Positions 49,038 through 59,160 of a DNA stretch of 64,000 nucleotides are shown here, one piece after another. The DNA is from Toxotes chatareus (Eukaryota; Chordata; Actinopteri; Toxotidae): the NCBI GenBank assembly GCA_016801885.1, contig CM028898.1:4695677-4759676 (forward strand). The letters run 5' to 3'. Positions within the stretch are counted from its first letter, which is position 1. Every line of letters starts with the position of its first letter. Under the pieces are notes generated by a model that was not told the origin of the DNA, made no database searches, and saw only the letters and a list, made by a program, of their open reading frames with translations. The position numbers and the translations under genes are program-made.

Positions 49038-49100
49038 CCTTTAAGCCTGTTAGTTTGAGTGGTGGGCTCATAACCCAGGTTACTGTTTAAATCCTTGCTT
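49038..49100 (+). repeat. Possible tRNA(Met)-like SINE remnant
   Basis: GTTAGTTTGAGTGGTGGGCT, then CATAACCCAGGTTACTG and TTTAAATCCTTG follow the order of a tRNA D arm, an anticodon loop of the CTCATAAC type and a decayed T arm (compare GTTCGAATCCT). Similar to vertebrate elongator methionine tRNA or SINEs derived from it, but with a degenerate B-box, so not a functional gene. Confidence 0.35.
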
Positions 49101-49329
49101 CTCTTTGGCAGGATGGCAGTAGGTGTGGCTTTTTTTCAGAGACAAGGCAGCAGGTGTAACATATGCACAAAACCATGTGCCATCTCCCATGCACAAATTT
49201 TCTTTGATTTTCTTTCTGAGGTTTAATTATAATGATTGAGTGGTGCTTTACAGATACAGTACAGGTGATGAATTAATGAAATGGGCAGTTACACACGACT
49301 GTATGTAATTGTCTCATGGATTCACAGCT

Positions 49330-49490
49330 GCTTTGGAATTGTTGGCAATGAGGCACAAATTGGTCCTTTTAATTGACAGGTCAAAGATGAGTTGAGCAGG
49401 AAGAGGTATTGACATGCAAATAGGTGATTAAGGGCAGTCTATATCCATTAATGAATTACCGTGTTCTCATCACATGACCACCTGTGGCTA
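49330..49490. promoter_or_regulatory. Candidate enhancer-like block with POU and homeodomain motifs
   Basis: Contains a perfect octamer ATGCAAAT (49414-49421, POU-domain site), AGGTGATTAAGG, CCATTAATGAATTACC (overlapping homeodomain cores) and the half site AGGTCAAAG. Repeat-free and directly upstream of the exon-like segment. Regulatory role inferred from motifs and texture only. Confidence 0.35.
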
Positions 49491-49547
49491 AGTCCCCCGC
49501 CCTCCTGCCACACACTCTCAGCCCCCCCCCTGCCTCTGCCCCTGTAG

Positions 49548-49671
49548 TACATGCCCACCCAGCTCCCTCCACAGAGGGGCTTGCACCCCAGTGGAAACAG
49601 GCCTGGTCTGGTTACCCACCGTGGAGATGATGGATTGACGGCTCACTTACGGGAAAGCCTGGGGCCTTCAG
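49548..49671 (+). CDS. Candidate internal coding exon, family not identified
   Basis: The best coding candidate in the window. It follows a pyrimidine tract ending GCCTCTGCCCCTGTAG and ends CCTTCAG|GTAAAC, so both splice sites fit the vertebrate consensus. Of the three frames only one is open: 41 codons plus one base, beginning YMPTQLPPQRGLHPSGNRPG and continuing LVTHRGDDGLTAHLRESLGP. The other two frames stop. About 59% of third positions are G or C, well above the flanking DNA. The peptide is rich in Pro, Gly, Arg and His, with no transmembrane or known catalytic motif; it would suit a disordered linker of a large intracellular or regulatory protein. I could not place it in a family. Alternatives are a non-coding RNA exon or a chance pairing of splice signals. 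No partner exon was found elsewhere in the window. Confidence 0.35.
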
Positions 49672-49879
49672 GTAAACAAGCTCAGAGCTGTATTAAATAT
49701 GGAGGAGAAAAAGAAAACATGTTCTACCTTTTGGCTAGAACCAAGGGAAAAGGAGACAGGAATGTGGTTTATATGCATTAAAACCTGAAGCTGACATGCT
49801 GCGTTTAAAAAGTACATGTCCAGCGGAGTTTGACTCAGGCCAGCTCTCATCTCTAAATAAAGTAAATGTGACTTGGTTG

Positions 49880-50240
49880 TTTGTGTTCTAATTGCTTTTC
49901 CAAATTAGCGGATTACATTAAGATTGTATCTGCAACTTGTACACTGCACTTCAAATGAATGCTACCTTTTAGAAATGACCTTGGATGCTTGATAGTGGTG
50001 GCATTTTTTCCCCTCTCTGTCCTGCCTTTATTTTTCTCCAGTAGGCCTACAGAGCAATGATCCATGGGAAGCCAAATCAACAAGGAAATTGGGCTAGATC
50101 TTTGCCCTCCTGAATGCGGTATAAAAGCCATTTTGCTCATTACCCTGCCATGAGAAACATTCACCAACATTACTCTCCAATTGGTCCTGATGGCAGTAAT
50201 TTCATCTTCTAACAATCTGATCCTGACAAATTAATTTCTG
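49880..50240. promoter_or_regulatory. Candidate conserved non-coding element
   Basis: Even-composition, repeat-free block with TTTTCCAAATTAGCGGATTA, TCTCCAATTGGTCCTG and CAAATTAATTTCTG words. A minus-strand frame of about 100 codons lacks any recognisable domain. Lies 200 bp downstream of the exon-like segment. Confidence 0.3.
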
Positions 50241-50255
50241 CTCCATTTTTTCATG

Positions 50256-50277
50256 CCCCCCCCAACCCCACCCCCCC
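50256..50277 (-). other. C-rich tract, potential G-quadruplex on the minus strand
   Basis: C8, AA, C4, A, C7: the minus strand offers at least four G-triplets with one- and two-base loops, a compact quadruplex layout. Immediately followed by A7 on the + strand. Confidence 0.55.
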
Positions 50278-50454
50278 AAAAAAACCCTTCAATTCAGCAG
50301 TGACAAAAACTGAGACAGACAAAATGAGATAATTTAAGTGATCGTAAATGATGATTAACCAAAGCTCCAACAGTCTGGGTCTTCCAAAGACAGGAAAATC
50401 TACGTTACCTAAAGAAAAACTGCTGTAAAGTTTTAGCCATATAAATAAGAGGAA

Positions 50455-50720
50455 ATTAATTAAATGCAGGGCGGGTGGTTTGGCGCCATGGAAAGAATAC
50501 ACAATTTAGAGTCTTGTGCCAAGGAGCCAAATGGACAAAATGAAGGTGATCAGTCATATTTTGCTGCTTTTTGACATTAAGCATATGCTTTTTTTCGAAG
50601 AGGTCAGCTAAGCAATTTAGACAAATTGGACAAAATTGCAAAGGTAAACATAGGGAGAGGTCTTGTAATGTTTCTTTCACTCTCTTTTTCTTTCCCTCAG
50701 TCTCATTTTCAGACACTGTT
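50455..50720. promoter_or_regulatory. Candidate conserved non-coding element
   Basis: Repeat-free block with GGTTTGGCGCCATGG, AAGCATATGCTTTT (a near-palindrome) and AAGCAATTTAGACAAATTGG. A minus-strand frame of about 127 codons spans it without any known domain. Judged by texture. Confidence 0.28.
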
Positions 50721-51837
50721 TTGTTTAGTAAATCCCTTACCTGAATTTTCTGTGACGGTACAGTGAGACAAAATGACTCCGCCAGGGCTATCAGGGGCAG
50801 GACTGTGTTATGGTGTTTGACGGCACCACCATCCACCAAGCCAACTCAAACTACACTGCTTTGCCCTAGAAAATACATATAGAGCTACTGAAACCACAGT
50901 GTGGTGTACACTAATTATATACACCATGTAAATTTAGGCATAAGTCTTCAATGTCCAGAGTTACCTTCAATGAATAGATATGCTTGGAGAGATTCAGTGT
51001 CTTACTCAAGGGCAGTTGGACAGGATATGGAATCTTTCTGTTGCAGCACAGTCAGTTTTCAGTAGGTGTCTGTCTAATTCCTCTGTAAAATTATAGATGT
51101 GACTACTGTTAAAATCTCACTGCATTGGGAATCACTCTAGTTGTGTAAAGTTGCAATTTTTGAGGGATAATCATTTGTGAAATACAATGGTACCTCTATT
51201 GGTGATTTGTTATCACCAGTAATCTGGAATCTTAGAATATATCTTGAATTTAGCAGTTGTAGTGGTTGATGGTGAACTTTGTCGCCCCGTAATGTTGTCC
51301 ATCAATTGCGTCAATAATGCAAAACAGAGAATTTGTGATGTGTTAAAATGATGTGGACTCGAATCAGTTTCCTAATCCCATGGGCTTCATACAAGTGGCT
51401 GCAGGGTCAGCCTCAGTGCACAGCTCTGGGGTTGACTTTGTCAGCTGAGATCCAGCCAGTGCCTTTCAGCACCGTGTTTCTTTGTGGTACAATAATGGCA
51501 AGATGAATCATTGGCTAGAAACACACACACACACACTCACTGAAGCCATTGCTAACACCTTTTGGGTCTAGACATGCATGCAAGGTGCTGAAAAATGAGA
51601 GCGGGCTGTAAGGTGATTGGTTGTACTGACCACAGAAGTGAGGTTTACGCGAGGAAAGTAACAAATACAGGTTGCTAAGACACTGAAAGGAAACCTGCTG
51701 CTGCCTTTTTATTCTTTCACAAGTCTCTCTTTTTTGTTTTTCCTCCCCTTTTGGAGCTCGTTGGAATTCCTCGGCCAGTCTTCGCTTCTTTTCGACAGTT
51801 TCAATGAGGCAACGGTTCACATTTGACAGGTTCTCAT

Positions 51838-51938
51838 GCCACCTTGTTAGCTTAAAGTATCATTAAAAAGATGATTGTGGCCACACGTTTAGCCAAACTG
51901 AGTGTGAAGAAATAGAAGATTAACCATCCCTTTAAGTG
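51838..51938. repeat. Possible small interspersed-repeat remnant
   Basis: Ends TTAACCATCCCTTTAAG, a terminus-like word common to fish miniature DNA elements (…CCCTTTAA), and begins with GCCACCTTGTTAGC. No matching start or target duplication was found. Confidence 0.2.
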
Positions 51939-52039
51939 CAGAGCCTTTGACTCCACTCGGTTTGTTGTCATCTATTTATCTAATGACTCCTTCACAGTTT
52001 AGACAGAGGGTTCGATTCTGCCCACTCCTGTATGCCTAA

Positions 52040-52220
52040 AAAAGCAAGGTGCTGCCATAACACTGATCACCTAATTGCCCTGCCCTGCCTCATTAGAAAA
52101 CAAGCCTAACTGGAAAATCGCCTTAAGTGGCTTAAATTAATGAGACCTTCATATTGTGCGCTGAGTCATCACGGCCTGAGTCAGGGCAACGTCACCGCAA
52201 AGGAAACGGCTGCTCCATAA
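52040..52220. promoter_or_regulatory. Candidate conserved non-coding element
   Basis: Dense homeodomain-type cores (CACCTAATTGCC, CCTCATTAGAAA, CTTAAATTAATGAG) with a palindromic TGAGTCA-type word (GCTGAGTCATCACG), even composition and no simple repeats. The motif spacing and texture resemble developmental enhancers. Untested. Confidence 0.33.
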
Positions 52221-53459
52221 ACTGTCAATGGGCATTTGGGTAGCAGTGGAGAGGCTGACGCTGTCCTGACCATCATTATACATCTCACACCATTCAGTAT
52301 GCGTGATTGTTGTGAGTCAACGTGTTTTGGCCATAAAGGTCCGGTCACACCAGAAAGTGAAACAGCAAAAACAAAGCTGAAGGTTTTTGTTAATATATTT
52401 GACTCTAGACGCTTAATGATGTAGTGGCTACATGCAGGACAAGTCTGTAAACTACTGTAGTACGCAAGCTAACCACTAGCTAACCCGCCACCTGGGGATT
52501 AGCTTCTCTCTACTCTGTACTGTACTGTCTTTACTACCCTCTGGCATTTTGTCCTTGGGATAGTACACCATTTTCATTCAATGAAGAATTTTATTGAATG
52601 TAATCCAAGGTTATAGTGAAATGGTGAGAAACCTGAAACTGGAAAAGAACAAATCATGAAAAACAAGCCATGAGACGTTATTGAACTTGACAGTGGATGT
52701 CATTCAAATATAGGCAAGATGACTGCAGCGATGACCCCATTATTTTACCCATCAGCCACTGAGCTTCACAGACCTCATAACTCACCAGGACTGAGGTCAG
52801 GGTGTGATGACTTCATTATGTTTGCTCCCATGGTGCTGCATTCCTACCTGTTGCCCTATGACCCCTGACATGCTGTGTGGAAGGTGGGCATGTGCCTCTG
52901 CTGCAGAGCGGACAAACATATTCTGGATTGAAATAAGCTGTAAAATATCAACACTGTCAAGATCGTTCTTGGATAACAGAGTGAGGGAAGGTTGGTGTTT
53001 GAGCTTAAAGGGCTGGTTGTAACTTTGACAGTTATTTTGTCTCTATCAGCTCTTTTTTCCTTTCTCTCTGAGAGTGCGATGAGAAGATTGACACCACTCT
53101 TGTGTTTTAACTATGTAGATGGAACCAGAAGGCAATTAGCTTTGCCTTGCATAAAGACTGGATGTGTTGGAGGGAAGCTGGCCTGAATTTGTCCTAAGTT
53201 CAAAGTACTGTCATTTACAAAATAAGTAATTTTACCAAACTGCAAAACAAATCTTGTAGTGTGCTGTTAGTAATATGCTGTGTAGTGCTGTAAGAGGAGT
53301 TTCACCTGAATAAAAAAAAAGAGAGTAAATTGTAATTCTGAACAGTTACTCTGTGATTTAATGGACACCTAACTGTGTGGGTTTATCAGCTGGTGTTGCC
53401 TGCCATTTTTTCCCTCCAGTAGTCCAACCATCTGTCTCTCATCTTGTGAAAGTATTTAC

Positions 53460-53770
53460 CGTTCGCTTCCTCTCTGTCCACCATCCCTCTGTGGGAGACT
53501 GAGGTGTTGATAGTCGAGAAATGATGGTTCTACTGATTCCTTGTTTTGGCAAACTCATCACTCCCACCACGGTCTTCGGCCTCGGGTGATATAACTGCAG
53601 CCAGACTGCACGGTGAATTAGGTTATACAAGCGTGTATTCAACGTAGAGAGCCTCTGTAACCATGAATAATCTAACTGGTTGTATGAAATCACAGTGGGA
53701 AGGGGGTTTAACAAATCCTTTTTGCCAGGCGAATTAGTTAAATGGCAACCTCGGCATGGAAAAAAATCAA
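53460..53770. promoter_or_regulatory. Candidate conserved non-coding element
   Basis: Repeat-free block with GGTGAATTAGGTTATAC, ATGAATAATCTAACTGG and GCGAATTAGTTAAATGG. The longest open frame of the window, about 152 codons on the minus strand (53439-53897), spans it but shows no domain and extends through low-complexity flanks, so a non-coding conserved block is the preferred reading. Confidence 0.33.
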
Positions 53771-54171
53771 AACATACAAGATAATAAGATTTAAAATTTG
53801 AACTGATATGAATATTACAGGTTGCTGTTTGTGAGCATGTTAAAAGAATCTGCCTGAAAGTATCTGAATGTGTGAAGATGTAAATTAGGAAAGTCAAATC
53901 AGAATAACTTCTTCAAACAGCAAGTGATCCTAAGAGCCAATAAGAAAGCCACCTATTAGTTACCTCATCTGAAACCATGCAAGTACAGTGAGTTCAAGTT
54001 GAGCCTTCTTGAAAACTAATTTACCTACAGTCGTTAGAAGCCAACCAAGTTTGAGGGTGGGTTAGTCTAAGTGGTGGACCTGCTGAAGATAACTTGTATT
54101 TTTAATATAAGAACTTTGCCTCATTTTATTGGTCTGTTGCTTTTGTTAACCTTGGGGCACAGTCAAATGCA

Positions 54172-54260
54172 GTGGTTCCCACACTTGGTGGCAGGGGCCA
54201 CAAGATGAATGAGGACTAAAAAAAAAATTCTGTTATACAAAATGTATTTCTTTTTACTTT
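54172..54260 (+). mobile_element. Left-end remnant of an hAT-type element
   Basis: CAGTGGTTCCCACACTTGGT and GGCAGGGGCCACAAGATGAA match the usual start of fish hAT elements (CAGTGGTTCCCAAACTTT, then GGGGCCCC-type words). The similarity fades after about 80 bp and no right end or target duplication was identified. Confidence 0.45.
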
Positions 54261-54859
54261 CTTCTAATTTTTGCTGTTTTTCTTTTCTTTTTTTCCAATA
54301 CTAAATACTTCATAATGATCATCATGATATAAAGTATAAATTACACTTTACCTCAACTGCTCTGAACTCATGCCCACAAAGGAGTCACAATGAAAAAGAC
54401 TTGGATTTGTTCCTGCCTTGCCTACCTTTTAAAAGTAGTGTTTACATCAGTAAATATTCAACTGTATGCGAGTTGTGCCATTGCAGGTTTACAGCAGGTA
54501 TTGTAACACTATCTCCTGACAGCATTATGCTTGTGGCTGCTGAACTGTGAACATGGGTCAGTCTGGCCTGCAGTTCTCTTGCAATCATTTGAGATTTATC
54601 AGTTGTGACTAGAGATGACGCCACCTCCACCTCTCTCTCAGTGTTTGGTCTTGCCCGTATCTACTTTCCTGACTCCAGCCAGTGTCTCTATCACTGCCTG
54701 TCCAGACAGACAAAAGCAATTCAGGTATTCCTTGTTTGATTTGGGTCAGGGCCTCCCAAAACTAATACCTGTAAGCCCTATAATATGGTAATTTGTAGCG
54801 GCTGGGGTAAGGAACGTGGATTTATCAATAACTGGGCTAACCGGGCTCATATTGAGCTT

Positions 54860-55050
54860 AGATTTGGTTTTTGGATGGAGACGAGGGGCGCATGGAGGGG
54901 TTAGGTGAAACAGAGGTTATTCAATAAGGGGGTGGTTGTTATTCCAAAAGGCAACCAGGGGAACTTATAGGCTGTCGGTGAGCAGGCACTGACAGCCTTG
55001 TAGACTGACACTCCGTGTCTCTCCCATGGGGGAAATGGGTAGACGGCATG
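54860..55050. promoter_or_regulatory. Candidate conserved non-coding element
   Basis: Repeat-free, even-composition segment with GGTTATTCAATAAGGG and CCAAAAGGCAACCAGGGG. It includes the short hairpin at 54,970-54,997. Texture-based call. Confidence 0.25.
54970..54997 (+). repeat. Short hairpin, 11-bp arms with one G-U pair, 6-nt loop
   Basis: GGCTGTCGGTG, loop AGCAGG, CACTGACAGCC. As RNA all 11 positions can pair, one of them G-U. The left arm with its flank shares GCTGTCGGTGAG with the 3' half of miR-181, but the seed and precursor arm are absent. Confidence 0.75.
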
Positions 55051-55489
55051 CATGTGCAAACATACATGTGTATGTGAACACACAGATATTCTGTGAAGCA
55101 CGTGGGGGTTTATGAAAGTTCCCTTACATGGATTTATCCTGTATTATTTCTGGTGGCACTATAGCTCTTTTGTGGATGCTCCGCAGCAGCTAAATCTGGA
55201 TCTTATAAGTTATATCTTATATAAAGTTTTTGTGACTTTCTTTAAGCGTATTTTCACCCGGAATTTGTATCTGTTGTTGTTTCCTGCTCTAAGAGGACAC
55301 TTTTGCCACAGTTTATAATGAACAAGGCTGTCTTGGGACGAACACTGCTCAGCACAGCTTCTAGTGATAAAAAAAGTTCAGAGAACAGATGAGAAAATGC
55401 AGAAAAGTTGTTGATTATGCCCCAGAGTCCCTCTAAGTGAGTAAAAGAGAGTTCTTCTTTTTAATGAGACTCTAATGAGAGTAAACACT

Positions 55490-55670
55490 GACACAGCTAA
55501 ATGTTAAAGTCAGCATGCTAACACTAACTATGACAATAGCTGATGTTTACCAAGATCACCATCTTAGTTTAACATGTTAGCATACTAATATTTGCTAATG
55601 AGCACTACATACAATGTACAGCTGAGGCTGATGTGGATATTTGGTCATAAACCAAAGTATTGAACAAAAA
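55490..55670 (+). repeat. Teleost repeat remnant (AGCATGCTAACA...GGTCATAAACC family)
   Basis: Landmarks in order: GTCAGCATGCTAACACTAAC, AACATGTTAGCATACTAATA, TTTGCTAATGAGCACTACAT, GTACAGCTGAGGCTGATG, and ATTTGGTCATAAACCAAAGT followed by ATTGAACAAA. By memory this matches a very common non-coding fish repeat that continues with ...GACCTGATGATGGCGCTAG, a part missing here. A fragment from its other side lies at 16.8 kb. Confidence 0.65.
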
Positions 55671-55909
55671 AATTTTTTATAAATGTGTTTTTAATGGGCC
55701 AGACACTGACACCAAAAAATAACCACGTAATTTCTGGTGTCTTCGTTATCTAAAAGAGACCGAAACTTTCAGCTTAAGGGTCCCTCTGGAGAGAAAGTGT
55801 TACTGTAGTAAAGAGTGGACTTTCTTCATGTGTACACTGACACTGAACAACACGCAAATGCATGCACGTGCACACACACTAACGTAAGGTAAACAAGAGG
55901 AATTTATTA

Positions 55910-56200
55910 AGTCTCCTACCCACTGTCTTTGCATCAATTCTGGGTCCCGAGCCAGGGAAGTGCTGTATAATGAGTTGTGGAGATGAAAGCAGCTCTCCAG
56001 GCAACAGGAGGCAGACTTCTTTACACTGTGAAGTGTTTTTGGCGCACGCTATCTTCTTTCTAATCTCTGCGGACAAAACAGGAGCAGACCTGGCAGATGG
56101 TTGTGATAAGATAAAACTACCTCCACGGGGAATGAATGCAAAAGCACATGCTGACGGGTTTCTGGGGCTGTTTACCAAGACAAACTATCCTTGATTTTGT
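55910..56200. promoter_or_regulatory. Candidate conserved non-coding element
   Basis: Even-composition, repeat-free block with few stops on either strand (overlapping frames of 74 and 99 codons). Contains GAATTTATTAAGTCTCC, TTTGCATCAATTCTGG, GGTTGTGATAAGATAA (GATA-type core) and GTTTACCAAGACAAAC. Texture-based call. Confidence 0.3.
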
Positions 56201-56699
56201 ACCACAGTCCATTTTAATCATTCTTGCTATGAGAGTTTTGATTTTTTTCCCCCCCCTTGCATTCATTCATTTTTTTTTCTTAAAATCAGTCATTCATCAA
56301 CAGTGATCTAAAATATTGTCTGAATTATTTATTTGGTTAACTGTCTTACAAATGTAGCCGTTATAAAGGCCTGTTATGAAGGTCTAAAACATGTTTGCTT
56401 TACATGAATTATGAGGAAAATCTGAGTTTTGCTCTTTTTTTTTGTAGCTGTCATATTGTACAAAGAACGGCCTGGTGGTTGAAAGACACCAGAGGTTTGT
56501 GTTACGTCACACCAGGTTCACTGATTTCATTTTCTTTTAATGTCACGCAAATCCATACGTTTCAAAGGCACATCCATGCATCACGTTGCAGTTTGAATAT
56601 AAAAAAAAAGTGATTGCTGTTTTCTCAGGCCTCGCACATTTAGTTTGCAACATCATTCTACTGTGAGACCCTCAAATAAGAAACCTCAATACCCTGACA

Positions 56700-56900
56700 T
56701 ATGCTCACTGAATCTGGTTGTGACTGTGGTTGTGTAGTTAATTAGAGCCAATGTGGCCACACTGTTAATCACCTCCATCTCAGCCTTCTCAGAGTTTGTT
56801 AATACTGGATCCCTGAGATTACCTAGACCTAATGGACTCATTAATTACACACACTTTACTGTGTTTTTAATTAGTCATCTGTTCATTTAGCAAATGAGTG
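56700..56900. promoter_or_regulatory. Candidate homeodomain-site cluster
   Basis: Three TTAATTA cores lie within 137 bp: TTAATTAG at 56738-56745, CATTAATTACAC around 56841, and TTAATTAG at 56867-56874, with GTTAATCACC and GTTAATACTGG between them. The LIM/Antp-type homeodomain site is thus repeated in a short repeat-free segment. Function inferred. Confidence 0.38.
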
Positions 56901-57419
56901 GTGGGTTTTTCTTTTTTTTTGCTGCCAGGAGATCCATGTTATGTGGCGTTACTCATAACAGCTGCTCGGTGGCCGGCTTGAAAGAGAGAATAAATGATGT
57001 GTCGGAGACTGGAGCAACTGTGAAAAAGAGTGTGAGGGTGTGCGTCTGCTTTGTTTCCAGTGTATTTGTTTTTGGTCGAGTTGTCCTAGGAATGGCAGTG
57101 TTCAGTGTCTGACTACAGTACGTGACAGTGTTTGCTCACCAGCTGATTGTTTAGCTCAACATGAGGGTTCAGAAATGTGCGTGAAATACGTGCGGCATTC
57201 GAGTGTGTGTGCGTGCATGTGTGTGATTTTGGGATCTCCGAGCACGCAGCAGGCAGCGGTTCGATCTGGAGGAAAAAGTGCTTGTCGCTACTCGCAGTGC
57301 TAAAAAGTGATTTGTGAGCCTGTTCCCATCAAGCGGGTCTTGCCTCGGCACAAGTGGAAATGTTTTTCTAATTTGTATATTTTCTGAAGCAGAAACCAAA
57401 GCATCTGTGTGTGTTAATT

Positions 57420-57700
57420 AGTGGCTGTAAAGTACTTCATGATGTAGAGCGGTGTTGCATTGTAACAAAGCATCGGGGGCCTGTGTGACCACTGCCGCCG
57501 CCGCTGCTGCTACTGCTGTCTCCCACTCAGGTCCTTGCTTATTTCATTTCTGCTTTGTAATGAGAGTCAGATGCAATAGTGTTTACAACAGGCCTGAATC
57601 AGTCACATGCTGTCTAATTAGCTGCAAATGGGCGAACAGCAGAGGCGGATATTTTCCCTCTGAGTAGTCACGAGTGGCGAATCAAACCCTACACTGACTC
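57420..57700. promoter_or_regulatory. Candidate conserved non-coding element with a short CCG/CTG repeat
   Basis: Even composition with GTCTAATTAGCTGCAAATGG and TTTGTAATGAGAGTCAG. Includes GCCGCCGCCGCTGCTGCT, a short trinucleotide run that gives an alanine stretch in a chance frame. Texture-based call. Confidence 0.27.
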
Positions 57701-58399
57701 TTCGTGATTGTCCACATGGAAAGTGTTTAAGGAGAAAAAGGTTGCTTTTCAAGCTCTGCAATGAAAAAATTATGCTTAAAGACAAAAGGGAAAAATGTAT
57801 TAAGACCACATTCAAAGACTTGGTATATGGGAGAATTTTTTTTTAGTTACCATACAGTGGAAACATACAGCAGAGGTTCTGCACAGGCCTGAAATGAGAC
57901 CTGGACCCAACTAAAACCCACATATTTAAAGGTCCGATCTGACTGATCCCAACTGGTACTGTCAGATTCAAAACTAAAACCTGGCCCAAGAGGCAAAGCT
58001 ATATGCTTACTTTATTTCAATCTTTACTGACCATTAGATGGCCAGGCCAATGCCATGAGACTTTAAAACAATAAAAGTCTAGTGGAATCACTGCAATCGC
58101 TAATGCAAATTTGCACTGAAAAACTGAATGTGTTTCCCGTTAGCCCTGGTGTTCGCTCACTTGCACGTGCATCCCTGTGTGTATACACAATACAAACAAT
58201 TTTGTATGCAATGCGTGCAATGGTATATACTAAGTGTATTTGACACATAAAATAAAATCATGACTCAATGGGCCTGACAGAGAGATTCCTAGTCCAAATA
58301 ACAGAGGCTACTGATTACTACTGATTTATGAGAACTGTAATTCCTACATGTTCCTCTGCTACTGGCCATTTAACTCTGTGGAGTGACACATCTAAAGGC

Positions 58400-58620
58400 G
58401 ACCTGTGACTCCACTCATGAATGGTGGCAGAGGAAGGGGAGGTCCTGTCCCATTGTCCACTTCAATTAATCTTCACCCAGGACAAGGCCTCTTTCATCCA
58501 CTTTCCCTGCCAGTGTTTTATTGGGCTTTCCCAAAATGGGTCGGGTGATGATGGCCCCCCGATTAAAATGGAACTTGGAGAGGTCAAAGGTCAGCTGTGT
58601 AGGATGGCATGAAGAAGGAG
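58400..58620. promoter_or_regulatory. Candidate regulatory block with a perfect DR1
   Basis: Repeat-free block with CACTTCAATTAATCTTC and CCGATTAAAATGG homeodomain-type words and, at 58581-58593, AGGTCAAAGGTCA, two perfect nuclear-receptor half sites spaced by one base. Such DR1 sites serve RXR/PPAR, HNF4 and COUP-TF receptors. Binding not demonstrated. Confidence 0.38.
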
Positions 58621-58945
58621 GAGAGGAACAGGAAGTGTCGGGGTCAGGACAAGAAAGCGGGAGGGGATGGGTGGATGAATAGAGGAGGGAAGAGAGGAAG
58701 AAATTCCAGCTTGAACAGTCTGAACTTGAACTCAGCAATAAAAGTGGGAAAATAACTCAAGCTGCAAACACCTGCACCTTCTTTAATAAATCACAGAGGT
58801 GCCAACAAAATGGGGATCAGTGGTGCCTGAGCATGTGCATATATCAAGCGTTAATGGTTATTTATTGGTATTTAAGCTATTATTGGTGTTGTTTAGGCAC
58901 AATGTATATTAATATTCCAGCCCTTATTTTTGTCCCTTTTGTCCC

Positions 58946-58962
58946 ACACACACACACACACA
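58946..58962 (+). repeat. (CA)8 microsatellite
   Basis: Perfect CA run after GTCC. Confidence 0.92.
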
Positions 58963-59135
58963 AAGCATAACATCAGAGGACCCATATTTAATACAAAACT
59001 TCTGTATTTGTCATGTCTTTATTGTTTTGCTGTTTTTTTATTTAGTGTTACGCAGCACTAAAAGCTCATCAGAGAAAATAGTTTAAAACATTAAAGCTGT
59101 TGCACATCAAGAAACATCTCACGCTGTGTATGCTC

Positions 59136-59160
59136 ACTCTCTCTCGCTCTCTCTCTCTCT
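59136..59160 (+). repeat. (CT)n microsatellite
   Basis: CT run with one CG interruption, ending TCTGTAG. The acceptor-like edge leads into frames that all stop within 7 codons. Confidence 0.92.

Larger units (their letters stand above)
40165..49320. other. Non-coding stretch, no gene seen
   Basis: Mostly unique AT-leaning DNA with microsatellites, two short palindromes (42.14 and 45.84 kb), a CpG-rich segment with a tRNA-like motif (41.47-41.66 kb) and a second tRNA-like remnant (49.04 kb). The region 44.05-44.33 kb has frames of about 85-90 codons on both strands but no recognisable domain. Confidence 0.6.

Noticed and set aside
53439..53897. Open frame of about 152 codons on the minus strand, the longest in the window
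   Set aside because: No recognisable domain, no splice or start context, and its ends run into AT-rich low-complexity sequence. Listed as a possible conserved non-coding block instead.
54960..54997. Similarity to miR-181 (GCTGTCGGTGAG)
   Set aside because: Only the 3' half of the mature sequence matches. The seed AACATTCA is not intact and the partner arm of the known precursor is missing; the hairpin here has a different 6-nt loop.
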